Assembly (NCBI RefSeq): GCF_000146185.1
Contig: NC_012780.1
Coordinates: 558,001 to 622,000 of the forward strand
Source of the DNA: [Eubacterium] eligens ATCC 27750
GTDB taxonomy: Bacteria; Bacillota; Clostridia; Lachnospirales; Lachnospiraceae
Reading direction: 5' to 3'
Length of the DNA: 64,000 bases
Part shown: piece after piece, positions 9,211 through 17,074 of the stretch
How the letters are laid out: each line of letters starts with the position of its first letter
Numbering within the stretch: the first letter of the stretch is position 1
Program-made: the position numbers and the translations under genes
Notes under the pieces: model-generated
Database searches by the model: none
Told to the model about the DNA's origin: nothing
Seen by the model: the letters and a program-made list of their open reading frames with translations, nothing else

Positions 9211-10818
9211 TTAAAGGTATTTTTTAAGTGTATTTCTTATAGCACCCTTTCCTGCTATCTCTTCAACAAACATCTCTTCTATTTTATCGCCAATTCCTGC
9301 TTCATATAAATTTATACCAAATATATTAGCATTTGACAATAAATTCTTAAGCTGTCCTGTATAAGATGATATGTCACCTATTTTTATACCTGATAAATGC
9401 TTCTTTAATTCATCTGCCATCGGATCTGGAGACAATTCGAAGCTTTCGCCATTATCATCAATTCCAAGAAGATATCTGCACCATCCTGCAATTGCCAATG
9501 GAATCGCTATTAATTCTTTGGCACTTCCGTCCTTTGCAACATATGACTTAATTGTTTCACCATACCGTATTCCTACCTTCTGTGAAGTATCTGTCGCTAT
9601 TCTTTGCGGTGTATCAGGCATAAAAGGATTAGGTATTCTTACATTAAGAACTTCATCCACAAACTTCTGTGGTGAAATTATCTCCGGATTAATTACCACA
9701 GGCATTCCCTCAGATAACCCAATTCGTCTCACAAGCTCTGAAAGTTCCTTGTCTTTCATTTCATCAGCAATCAGATTATATCCTAATAAGCAGCCATATA
9801 CTGCTAAGGCTGTGTGTAACGGATTAAGGCAGGTTGTTACTTTCATACGCTCAACCTTATTAACTGTCTGTCTATCAGTCATAAACACACCTGCTTTTTC
9901 AAGCTGAGGTCTGCCATTAGGGAACCTGTCTTCTATTACAAGATACTGTGGTCCTTCAGCATTTACAAATGGTGCAATATATGTCTTCTTAGATGTTATC
10001 ACCGGACTCATATCCTCAACACCTGCTTCCTCTAATGCTTTAGCAACACTATCTGCTGGTCTTGGTGTAATTTTATCAATCATAGACCATGGAAATGATA
10101 CAAGCTCTTCATTATTCACATAATCAACAAAATCATTACCAACAAATCCTTTTTTATTCCACTCACTTACCATCTCGGTTATCGAATTTCTAAGTTTCTC
10201 TCCGTTATGTGAGCAGTTATCCATTGATACAACTGCAATCGGTGCCTTACAGGCTTTAAAACGTTCATACAAAAGTGCTGCTGTTACTGCCATTGCTGAT
10301 GTTGCTTTTTCTGGTCCATTATCAATGTCTTCCCTGATAAAAGAAAAAAACTCTCCTTTAGAATCCTTCAACGCATAACCTTTTTCTGTAATAGTAAATG
10401 ACACCATCTGAAGCCCAGGGTCAGCAAATATCTCCTTTAATCTTTCCCATTCCTTCTGCGAATATGATTGTGCCTTAATAGCTTCTGTAAGTGAACCAAG
10501 TACCTTTTTTTCTGTATTTCCATCCTCCTTCAATGTAACAGCCATAACAAGATTATCAAATGGCTTATATATTTTATCTACTACATCGAAGTCAAATGTT
10601 TCAACACATGTAATGCCTTTATCTGAAACTCCTTGTTCTAATAATGAATCTGCAATTCCACCAATGAATATCCTGAAAATATTGCCAATACCAAAATGTA
10701 CCCATACAGGTGACTTTTTTGTATCCTCTGCAACCTTTTCAACATCATATGAAGGCAGCTTTATGCCAGCCTTTTCCCAATCTGTCGTATTCTTAATACC
10801 ATTTATTGAAAGTTTCAT
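9211..10818 (-). CDS. uxuB: fructuronate reductase / mannitol dehydrogenase family
   Basis: NAD-dependent oxidoreductase (535 aa) of the long-chain mannitol dehydrogenase family, expected to reduce D-fructuronate to D-mannonate. An N-terminal Rossmann domain starts around VWVHFGIGNIFRIFIGGIADS; the C-terminal helical domain includes the family motif KVERMKVTTCLNPLHTAL with the catalytic lysine region. Tagaturonate reductase (uxaB) is the close alternative; pairing with uxuA favours fructuronate. ATG 10818 is chosen because GGAGG lies 6 nt upstream; the reading frame continues to 10848 without a site. Lies 39 bp after uxuA in one operon. Confidence 0.9.
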   Translation of the reverse strand: MKLSINGIKNTTDWEKAGIKLPSYDVEKVAEDTKKSPVWVHFGIGNIFRIFIGGIADSLLEQGVSDKGITCVETFDFDVVDKIYKPFDNLVMAVTLKEDGNTEKKVLGSLTEAIKAQSYSQKEWERLKEIFADPGLQMVSFTITEKGYALKDSKGEFFSFIREDIDNGPEKATSAMAVTAALLYERFKACKAPIAVVSMDNCSHNGEKLRNSITEMVSEWNKKGFVGNDFVDYVNNEELVSFPWSMIDKITPRPADSVAKALEEAGVEDMSPVITSKKTYIAPFVNAEGPQYLVIEDRFPNGRPQLEKAGVFMTDRQTVNKVERMKVTTCLNPLHTALAVYGCLLGYNLIADEMKDKELSELVRRIGLSEGMPVVINPEIISPQKFVDEVLNVRIPNPFMPDTPQRIATDTSQKVGIRYGETIKSYVAKDGSAKELIAIPLAIAGWCRYLLGIDDNGESFELSPDPMADELKKHLSGIKIGDISSYTGQLKNLLSNANIFGINLYEAGIGDKIEEMFVEEIAGKGAIRNTLKKYL

Positions 10819-10857
10819 AATATCCTCCATTATGTCATAAAAACCCAATGTTAATAA

Positions 10858-11925
10858 TTACTTTGATGATTTATCAATAGCTTCCCATAAGCCATTAAGG
10901 TATGTTGCACCTAAAGCCCTGTCATATAAACCATAACCTGGCATAGCCACCTCATCCCATATCATTCTTCCATGGTCAGGTCTTATAATGCCGTCAAAAC
11001 CTGTATCATATAATGTTTTCATAATCTTATACATATCCATAGAACCATCAGATGATAAATGTGCTGCTTCTTCAAAATCCCTAGGTGAATTATATTTAAG
11101 GTTTCTCACATGTGCAAATGGTATTCTTCCTCTGCACGCCTTGATAATCTCACAAATATCATTATTCTGGTTAGAGCCAAATGAACCCGTACAAAGTGTT
11201 ATTCCGTTATATGGTTTATTTACAGCATCAAGAAGTTTTGTAACAGAATCCTTACCTGTCATAATTCTTGGAAGTCCAAATATAGGCCACGCAGGATCAT
11301 CCGGATGAATACCCATCTTTATATCATACTTCTCACATACCGGACCAATTGCTTCCAGAAAATATACCAGATTATTAAACAGTTTCTCTGCGTCAACATC
11401 TTTATACATTTCAAAAAGTTCTTTTAATCTGTCAAGACGCTCTGGTTCCCATCCTGGCATTACGAATCCATTAGACATCTTTGCAACTGATTCCTTCATA
11501 TGCTCCGGATCAATCATATCAACTGTATCCTGATTATATGCAAGCACCGTTGAACCATCAGCTCTTTCTCTTGCAAGTTCTGATCGTGTCCAGTCAAATA
11601 CAGGCATAAAATTGTAACATACCACATGAATATCCGCTTCTCCAAGAGCCTGCAAAGTCTTTATATAATTGTCAATGTGCTCATCTGCCTTAGCTGTGCC
11701 AATCTTAATATCATCTGACACATTAACAGATTCAATACCAGCGATTCCCAACCCGGCATCTTCAACAATCCTTTTAAGCTCCGCTATTTCCTCTGGAAGC
11801 CACCGCTCCCCAGCCTGCTTACCAAAAAGCGTTGTAATAACATTCTTTACGCCTGGAATCTGTCTGATCTGCTTAAGTGTTACGCTGTCGTATCCTGGTC
11901 CATACCATCTCAATGTCATATCCAT
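10858..11925 (-). CDS. uxuA: D-mannonate dehydratase
   Basis: Converts D-mannonate to 2-keto-3-deoxy-D-gluconate. The 355-aa TIM-barrel protein shows the family start MTLRWYGPGYDSVTLKQIRQ, the metal-site region GIHPDDPAWPIFGLPRI, LCTGSFGSN, AHVRNLKY and IRPDHGR. First gene of uxuA-uxuB-gntR. The start ATG 11925 has AAAAGGAGG 9 nt upstream; the open frame upstream to 11979 overlaps the promoter region and is not used. Expression should respond to the operator repeats over its promoter. Confidence 0.95.
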   Translation of the reverse strand: MDMTLRWYGPGYDSVTLKQIRQIPGVKNVITTLFGKQAGERWLPEEIAELKRIVEDAGLGIAGIESVNVSDDIKIGTAKADEHIDNYIKTLQALGEADIHVVCYNFMPVFDWTRSELARERADGSTVLAYNQDTVDMIDPEHMKESVAKMSNGFVMPGWEPERLDRLKELFEMYKDVDAEKLFNNLVYFLEAIGPVCEKYDIKMGIHPDDPAWPIFGLPRIMTGKDSVTKLLDAVNKPYNGITLCTGSFGSNQNNDICEIIKACRGRIPFAHVRNLKYNSPRDFEEAAHLSSDGSMDMYKIMKTLYDTGFDGIIRPDHGRMIWDEVAMPGYGLYDRALGATYLNGLWEAIDKSSK

Positions 11926-11996
11926 AACAAAAATCCTCCTTTTACATAACAACATTATTATTCTGTACCATATTTGCATAATTATTTGCTATGTGT

Positions 11997-12025
11997 ATAC
12001 TAACATGTCAGTTCTAACATGTCAA
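11997..12025 (-). promoter_or_regulatory. uxuA promoter with overlapping operator repeats
   Basis: Minus strand: TTGACA (12025-12020), 17-bp spacer, TAGTAT (12002-11997). Two direct copies of TGACATGTTAG, 14 bp apart, cover the -35 and the spacer. A protein bound there would block RNA polymerase. The same word recurs at 7103-7157. Confidence 0.7.
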
Positions 12026-12061
12026 TGTATTTTTTGAGTTTATTTTGTTATGTTTTTCAAT

Positions 12062-13276
12062 TTATTTTGATATCTTTTCCTTCTGCTTCACCATATTGAC
12101 ATGAGTAATTCCCATCACCCTGTCATAGAACATCTGCCGTGTACTGCTGAACAGACATAATATGAAATCTATCGCAAAATATGCCGTAACCATAAGGCAC
12201 AATACACATACTGCTATACTGACAGAGAATCTCCACCCATAAGCCTTAAGTGCCACATGATAAAGATTATATGCATATACAGGAGAAGGCAGGCTTAAAA
12301 CATACAGAATAAAATATCTTCCCATAAGCCTGAAAACATTCACTCTCCTGTGAGTATCAGCCTCAATATTCTCAGCTTCGTAATCAGCAGCCTTATTATC
12401 TCTTTTCTTGCTCTCTGCCCTCACTAGTCTTATATTAACAAGTGCCTTGCCTATAGTTCTTCCCTTAGTAACTGCTGTAACTATTGTAAATGCAATAACT
12501 ATATATACAGCTATGACAACCAGATATCTTACATCGTACACAGCATTCATAAACTTTTCTTTATCTATTGCAAAAAATACGGCAACCGGAGCCATTATCA
12601 CAAGCATATCCAACGCCCATGCTATTATTCTTCTGAATTCCGACACAATCTGTCCTCTGTTGTAAGCAACCTCATCCATTCTGTCACGCTTTGGAAGCAT
12701 GAAAACAACCGCCGGCGCAACCCAGAAGCCCACCATTCCTCCAAGTGTGTTACATATCAGATCGTCCACTTCAAAGAATCTGTATGGATAAGGATATATT
12801 CCATACAAGCCTGACAACTGCGTAAGCTCAAAAAACAGGCTGTAGCAGAATGACATTATAAGCACCTGCCACCATTTTCTCTTAAAATAGTATCTCAGAT
12901 ACACACCAAATGGCACTAACAGCAGAATATTGAAAGCAATCTGCCAGAAGTCACCACATTTGAACAGATTAATATATGTTGCCGGATTCGATAAAGTAAT
13001 ATTCACAGTAGCAACAACTCTTCTTACTGCGTCAAATGGCACCAACAGCATACATGCCGAATCCGGTGTCACTGAATCAATCGGAGGCAGCGGAAGCACT
13101 GTCATAAAATATGAGGTAAGCATGTAGAATATAAATGTGTACACAACCCCTGTTCTTATTACAAGTATTGAGCCATATTTATGATATTCGTATATTATAT
13201 ATGGCAGTGTGAAAAGCACGGCAAGAACCGGGAACACATAACACGCTGAAATTATCGGTTTTAAGTATATTTCCAT
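12062..13276 (-). CDS. VanZ-like / RDD domain membrane protein
   Basis: 404-aa integral membrane protein. The N-terminal half is VanZ-like (about residues 30-195) with the family marks NILLLVPFGVYLRYYFK and SLFFELTQL followed by DDLICNTLGGMVGFW. The C-terminal half is an RDD domain (about 220-395), including KGRTIGKALVNIRLV. VanZ-RDD fusions are common in Clostridia; the function is unknown (VanZ gives low-level teicoplanin resistance in enterococci, which should not be assumed here). Starts 3 nt after the upstream aminotransferase stop, so the two are translationally coupled. Confidence 0.85.
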   Translation of the reverse strand: MEIYLKPIISACYVFPVLAVLFTLPYIIYEYHKYGSILVIRTGVVYTFIFYMLTSYFMTVLPLPPIDSVTPDSACMLLVPFDAVRRVVATVNITLSNPATYINLFKCGDFWQIAFNILLLVPFGVYLRYYFKRKWWQVLIMSFCYSLFFELTQLSGLYGIYPYPYRFFEVDDLICNTLGGMVGFWVAPAVVFMLPKRDRMDEVAYNRGQIVSEFRRIIAWALDMLVIMAPVAVFFAIDKEKFMNAVYDVRYLVVIAVYIVIAFTIVTAVTKGRTIGKALVNIRLVRAESKKRDNKAADYEAENIEADTHRRVNVFRLMGRYFILYVLSLPSPVYAYNLYHVALKAYGWRFSVSIAVCVLCLMVTAYFAIDFILCLFSSTRQMFYDRVMGITHVNMVKQKEKISK

Positions 13277-13279
13277 GAA

Positions 13280-14464
13280 TTATCTCCAGTCCACATTCTT
13301 GGCATTAATCGCTTTTTCTTTAAGTGTTGCCAGTCTCTTTATTGCTTCATTAAGTGTATCGTCCTGCTTTGCAAAATGAAATCTAACAAGATTATGCACA
13401 TCTTCCCTGAAAAAGCTTGACCCCGGAACTGCCGCCACACCAACGAACTGTGCCATCCATTCGCAGAACTTCACATCATCTTTAACTCCGAATTCACTCA
13501 CATCAACAAGCACATAATATGCCCCCTGTGGGTCTGTGTATTTTAATCCCAGCTTCTTAAGACCGCCTACAAATACCTCTTTCATATGTGCATAATGTGC
13601 GGCAAGTTCATCATAATAGCCATCACCAAACTCTAATCCCACAACTGCTGCCTCCATCAATGGTGCGGCTGCACCAACTGTAAGGAAATCATGTACCTTT
13701 TTAACTCTGTCGATTATCTGTGGGTTAGCAATAACATAACCTAATCTCCAGCCTGTTATTGAGTATGTCTTAGACAGCGAATTGCACACTATCGTTCTTT
13801 CTCTCATGCCCTCAAGCGACTGCATGTAAATATGCTTATTAGGTGCATACACAATATGCTCATACACTTCATCTGTAACAACATATGCGTCATATTTCTT
13901 AGCAAGTTCAGCAATTGTCTGCATTTCCTCCATTGTAAACACCTTACCGCATGGGTTGGAAGGATTACACAGAATTAATGCCTTAGCGCCCTGTCTGAAT
14001 GCATCTTCTAACTTTTCCTTATCAAAATGAAATTCTGGTGGAACTAATGGAACATATATCGGCTCTGCGCCTGAAAGAATTGTATCTGCACCGTAATTCT
14101 CATAAAAAGGCGAGAATATTACAACCTTGTCACCCGGATTAATAATACTAAGCATTGTAGCCATCATTGCCTCTGTACTTCCGCATGTGACAACAATCTC
14201 TGTCTCAGGGTCAATCTTAACACCAGAAAAATGTTCATATTTCTTAGCAACTGCATCTCTGAAATTCTTAGCTCCCCATGTCAATGCATACTGATGAGGT
14301 CCTTCGCCTGCAACTCTTGCAAGCCTGTCTGTTATAGCCTTTGGTGGGTCAAAATCAGGAAATCCCTGTGATAAATTAACTGCACCATATTTATTAGCAA
14401 CTCTTGTCATTCTTCTGATGACAGAGTCTGTAAAATTTGCTGATCTGTTACTTAACTCTTTCAT
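13280..14464 (-). CDS. PLP-dependent class I/II aminotransferase
   Basis: Fold-type I aminotransferase (394 aa), cytoplasmic. Visible PLP residues: NPSNPCGK (about 167-174), the aspartate in VVTDEVYEH (D198), the Schiff-base lysine in CNSLSKTYS (K232) and the phosphate/carboxylate arginine in ITGWRLGY (R240). It resembles AspB/methionine-type aminotransferases; the amino donor cannot be fixed from sequence. A strong AAGGAGG sits 8 nt before ATG 14464. Upstream partner of the VanZ/RDD gene. Confidence 0.92.
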   Translation of the reverse strand: MKELSNRSANFTDSVIRRMTRVANKYGAVNLSQGFPDFDPPKAITDRLARVAGEGPHQYALTWGAKNFRDAVAKKYEHFSGVKIDPETEIVVTCGSTEAMMATMLSIINPGDKVVIFSPFYENYGADTILSGAEPIYVPLVPPEFHFDKEKLEDAFRQGAKALILCNPSNPCGKVFTMEEMQTIAELAKKYDAYVVTDEVYEHIVYAPNKHIYMQSLEGMRERTIVCNSLSKTYSITGWRLGYVIANPQIIDRVKKVHDFLTVGAAAPLMEAAVVGLEFGDGYYDELAAHYAHMKEVFVGGLKKLGLKYTDPQGAYYVLVDVSEFGVKDDVKFCEWMAQFVGVAAVPGSSFFREDVHNLVRFHFAKQDDTLNEAIKRLATLKEKAINAKNVDWR

Positions 14465-14512
14465 GTAAATGTGTCCTCCTTATTCTATACGATATTTTAA
14501 TTGTAGTTGATA

Positions 14513-15187
14513 CTACATTGTTATTAATTTTTTTAATTCATCTGAAAAGAACTCTTTCTCTGTTTGAAACAAGTCTTTCTTTATTTCATAAAATAATTTA
14601 TTATATGTACTCTCTCCCTCATATTTCTGCAGAATAAACATTATTTTCTGTGGTCTTGTACAATAAGCTGTAATAGGATTATTCAATAATGTAGTTGGAA
14701 TCGGGACTTTGGTATTGTCCACAATCTGCGTTCCTTTTTTCTTTATCCTTGAATCATACCCGATTACTCCACATTCATTACCTGTAGCCATTTCAAAATC
14801 ATTATACCGCGTCACCAAATCTTTTGCGCCTATCTTATAACACTTGCTGTTTCGCAAATTCAACATCTGTTCCATAACAGCTGCTTTTGCATACATAGTA
14901 TTTGAATCTCTTCTTGGTTTACAATCTTCTCTTTTTATTATTTGCTTTTCACAAGCCTCATAAAATGCTGTCGCACTCAATGTTTCGCTTTTAATTCCTG
15001 CCAGATGCATAAAATTATTTTTTCCATATCTTACTTCATAATAATCATATACATCTGACTTTTTTTCTCTAAATATAAATAATAAAGTAGTATCTGCATA
15101 CTCTGAATACAATTTTGCACTTTTACACAATATCGTTAATAATTCTGTTGGACTCAGCATTCTTGTATTCTGTATTTTATACTTCAT
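14513..15187 (-). CDS. PBECR4-like putative nuclease (possible RNA-inhibited toxin)
   Basis: 224 aa, starting at ATG 15187 behind AAGGAG; the frame runs on to 15235 through a terminator hairpin and is not used. Features matching my memory of PBECR4 (phage-Barnase-EndoU-ColicinE5/D-RelE-like nuclease 4) domains: YYEVRYGKNNFMHLAGIKS, SATAFYEACEKQ, CKPRRDSNTMYAKAAV, CGVIGYDSR, VPIPTTLLNNPI and a lysine-rich C-terminus. No signal peptide or membrane segment. Immediately upstream are a terminator, a structured transcript of about 220 nt and a near-consensus promoter, with no other gene. Known: type III toxin-antitoxin loci have exactly this promoter-RNA-terminator-toxin order. Inference: an RNA-controlled toxin. 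The domain call is from pattern memory, not a search. Confidence 0.6.
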   Translation of the reverse strand: MKYKIQNTRMLSPTELLTILCKSAKLYSEYADTTLLFIFREKKSDVYDYYEVRYGKNNFMHLAGIKSETLSATAFYEACEKQIIKREDCKPRRDSNTMYAKAAVMEQMLNLRNSKCYKIGAKDLVTRYNDFEMATGNECGVIGYDSRIKKKGTQIVDNTKVPIPTTLLNNPITAYCTRPQKIMFILQKYEGESTYNKLFYEIKKDLFQTEKEFFSDELKKLITM

Positions 15188-15202
15188 AATTCTCCTTAAT
15201 GT

Positions 15203-15233
15203 AAAAGAGGAACCTTCCCACCGAAGGTTCCTC
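15203..15233 (-). terminator. leaky-type terminator between leader RNA and PBECR4 gene
   Basis: Perfect 11-bp stem (15207-15217 with 15223-15233, GAGGAACCTTC) with a 5-nt loop and only TTTT after it on the minus strand. It lies 16 nt before the start codon. A short U-run in this position would allow partial read-through into the gene. Confidence 0.75.
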
Positions 15234-15422
15234 AATAACTCAAATCTTTAAAAACTGGTTTCATTATGGTGCTTTGCCACCAAAATCACAGGCTTCTCAC
15301 CCGTCTGGCTTGATTATCCTCTATGCTTAAGAGTAAATGCAAAGTTTTTACGTTGCCAGTGCAACGGAAGCAAACACCTTATGCTTCATGTCCTGTCATC
15401 AGGAAGAGATTTCTCTCTTGGT
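15204..15422 (-). ncRNA. structured leader or stand-alone RNA upstream of PBECR4 gene
   Basis: Predicted transcript from the promoter at 15429-15457 to the terminator. Read 5'->3' it holds a string of small perfect hairpins: GAGAGAAATCTC, CCTGATGACAGG, GAAGCA(9 nt)TGCTTC, GTTGCACTGGCAAC, CTCTTAAGCATAGAG, GGTGGCAAAGCACC, then the terminator. No open reading frame with a ribosome binding site is visible in it. I compared it by eye with cobalamin, c-di-GMP, SAM, FMN and preQ1 riboswitches and saw no match. Clear tandem repeats, typical of ToxI, were not found. Candidate RNA antitoxin or attenuator. Confidence 0.55.
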
Positions 15423-15428
15423 ACTATT

Positions 15429-15457
15429 ATTATACTCAGAGTTTGGAAAATTATCAA
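15429..15457 (-). promoter_or_regulatory. near-consensus sigma-A promoter of the leader RNA
   Basis: TTGATA (15457-15452), exactly 17 bp, TATAAT (15434-15429) on the minus strand. Transcription should start near 15422. Confidence 0.8.
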
Positions 15458-15592
15458 CTTGTTTTTTACAATTTTTATTATTTTTATCAAATAATATCAC
15501 TGTTCACAAAATTCTCACAAACTTTCCAACTCATTTTCACATTTCCCATTTAATATAAACAATGTCGAAAGACAACAGACAAACTTTTTCAT

Positions 15593-15632
15593 AAAAAAGA
15601 TGGCTGTCTAATCTCCCAATGCAGCAGCCATC
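15593..15632 (-). terminator. terminator downstream of the HD/hypothetical operon
   Basis: GATGGCTG (15599-15606) pairs with CAGCCATC (15625-15632); on the minus strand the stem is followed by TTTTTT. It lies about 95 bp past the stop of the gene at 15726. Confidence 0.75.
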
Positions 15633-15662
15633 GGATGTTTGAAAAACATTTTTCCCCCTCAT

Positions 15663-15723
15663 AAAGAGAGCCGGTATATACGAACTTCAACCCCATTGTC
15701 AGTCCGTATATCCTGGCTCTCTT
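15663..15723. repeat. long imperfect inverted repeat next to the gene end
   Basis: Arms of about 20 bp (15663-15682 with 15703-15723; AAGAGAGCC outer, ATATACG inner) with two mismatches. It sits between the stop at 15726 and the U-tailed terminator, and lacks its own U-run. Probably an RNA-stabilising 3' structure or a first terminator stem. Confidence 0.55.
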
Positions 15724-15725
15724 AT

Positions 15726-16145
15726 TTAATCTGCTATATATTCTTTCAGCTTTTTCTCGCTGTCTAATCTGCATGCAACAATAGTAGACATTATCATGTA
15801 TTTTACCACGCCTTTTGCAATATGCTCCTCGTAACGGCATTTCATATCGACAGGATATCCCGATACAAGAAAATGAATCTGGTACTTATCCTGATTTCTT
15901 GATATAAATGCACTTACATACAGCCCATTAAGCACTGCCGTAACTATTTCATCATCAGTAACAGGAATGTTTATCTTATAACCTGGTGATGAAAATGAGA
16001 CTGCTTCGTCTCTGTTATGGAATCTTCCGTCCGCAATCTCTGCTATTGAATATCCGCCAACATGATTCATCATTGCACCAAGCACTGGCATTTCAAGGTC
16101 ATTCTCAATTATATAATTGTAACAATCTGTTGGAGTATTAAACAT
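15726..16145 (-). CDS. conserved hypothetical protein
   Basis: Not recognised. 139 aa from ATG 16145, whose codon overlaps the stop of the upstream HD gene and uses the GAAGGA at that gene's 3' end. Soluble, with PVLGAMMNHVGGYSIAEIADG near the N-terminus, mixed alpha/beta pattern, and a pair of cysteines only in the C-terminal half (MKCRYEEH, VACRLDS). No signal peptide or membrane helix. Position and coupling tie it to the HD phosphohydrolase-like gene. Confidence 0.6.
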   Translation of the reverse strand: MFNTPTDCYNYIIENDLEMPVLGAMMNHVGGYSIAEIADGRFHNRDEAVSFSSPGYKINIPVTDDEIVTAVLNGLYVSAFISRNQDKYQIHFLVSGYPVDMKCRYEEHIAKGVVKYMIMSTIVACRLDSEKKLKEYIAD

Positions 16146-16725
16146 TTTCCTTCTCCATCTCTTCATTAATAGTGTCTTCTGAGGCTGCCATTGCTGCAAG
16201 AGTCTTCGTCAGAAGTTCATCAAGTCCCCAGCCAAGCTGCTCTGCTCCACGCTCAATTACTTCTCTTGAACAGCCTGCTGCAAAGCCCTTGCTCTTATAT
16301 TTCTTCTTTAATGACTTAAGCTCCATGTCCTTAGTACTCTTTGATGGACGCATAAGTGCCGCTGCCCATATAAGTCCTGTAAGCTCGTCTGCTGCAAAAA
16401 GCACTTTTTCCATCTCATGCTCAGGTGCAACATCAACTGTAATTCCATAGCCATGAGAAACTACTCCATGAATTATATCTTCTGATACGCCGCCCTCTCT
16501 TAAAAGTTCTGGTGCTTTGATACAATGCTGTTCAGGATAAAGCTCAAAATCAATATCATGAAGAAGCCCTACAATTCCCCAGTACTCTGCATCTTCTCCA
16601 TAACCAAGTTCATTAGCATACCATTTCATAACAGCTTCAACTGTTAATGCATGCTGGATGTGAAAAGGGTCTATATTGTACTTTTTAAGTAATTCAAATG
16701 CATCATTTCTTGAAATATGTTCCAT
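16138..16725 (-). CDS. HD-domain hydrolase (HDIG type)
   Basis: 195 aa. Metal-dependent HD phosphohydrolase fold: first His in HIQHALTVEAVMKW, the HD doublet in VGLLHDIDFELYP, downstream His in GVVSHGYG and Asp in LFAADELTGLIWAAAL. These domains usually act on nucleotides or phosphorylated metabolites; the substrate is unknown. GGAGG lies 8 nt before ATG 16725, preferred over the ATG at 16740. It follows the Dabb gene by 34 bp and overlaps the next gene. Confidence 0.85.
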   Translation of the reverse strand: MEHISRNDAFELLKKYNIDPFHIQHALTVEAVMKWYANELGYGEDAEYWGIVGLLHDIDFELYPEQHCIKAPELLREGGVSEDIIHGVVSHGYGITVDVAPEHEMEKVLFAADELTGLIWAAALMRPSKSTKDMELKSLKKKYKSKGFAAGCSREVIERGAEQLGWGLDELLTKTLAAMAASEDTINEEMEKENV

Positions 16726-16759
16726 TGTTAGTTCCTCCAATATTGCTGTTAGTTAATTA

Positions 16760-17062
16760 CTATATTTCGTAATCCATGCATGACCTTACTGCTGTGTAAG
16801 GTCTTACCTTGCTGTCTGCAACTGCTACATGCTTAGGATGTACGGCATAACCCTTTAAACTTTCCACGCTGTCAAATGTTGTGTCTAACATTACATCTGC
16901 TGTAGAACTTGGAAGACACTCTGTTCTTACTTTTACCTCTATAAGTCCTGGAATCTGTCCTGCAAGACCTTCTAGTCCTTTCTTAATACCTGCCTTAACC
17001 TGCTCTTTTTCTTCTCCTGCAAGCTCATCCTTTAATTTCCATAAAATAACATGCTTTACCAT
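16760..17062 (-). CDS. Dabb family alpha/beta-barrel protein
   Basis: 100 aa, the usual size for the stress-responsive dimeric A+B barrel (Dabb) family. Marks: MVKHVILWKLKDE at the start, IPGLIEVKVRTE, and a C-terminal GYAVHPKHVAVADSKVRPYT with the conserved YxxHPxH-like motif. A small cytoplasmic dimer of uncertain function, perhaps ligand binding. Starts 12 nt after the HipA-like gene stop, so probably transcribed with it. Confidence 0.85.
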   Translation of the reverse strand: MVKHVILWKLKDELAGEEKEQVKAGIKKGLEGLAGQIPGLIEVKVRTECLPSSTADVMLDTTFDSVESLKGYAVHPKHVAVADSKVRPYTAVRSCMDYEI

Positions 17063-17074
17063 AATAATTGCTCC

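Noticed and set aside
15370-15400. Hammerhead ribozyme core (CTGATGA ... GAA)
   Set aside because: Stem II between the two conserved parts would have only two base pairs and no stem III or cleavage triplet was found.
15204-15422. Cobalamin or other riboswitch upstream of the PBECR4 gene
   Set aside because: GGTGAGAAGCC resembles a short piece of the B12 element, but the conserved GCCACTG and distal boxes are absent and the gene is not vitamin-related.
15323-15558. Two overlapping small plus-strand ORFs
   Set aside because: No ribosome binding site; they are antisense to the leader RNA and its promoter.
15589-15840. 83-aa minus-strand ORF
   Set aside because: Lies out of frame in the end of the 15726 gene and reads through the terminator hairpin; no ribosome binding site.
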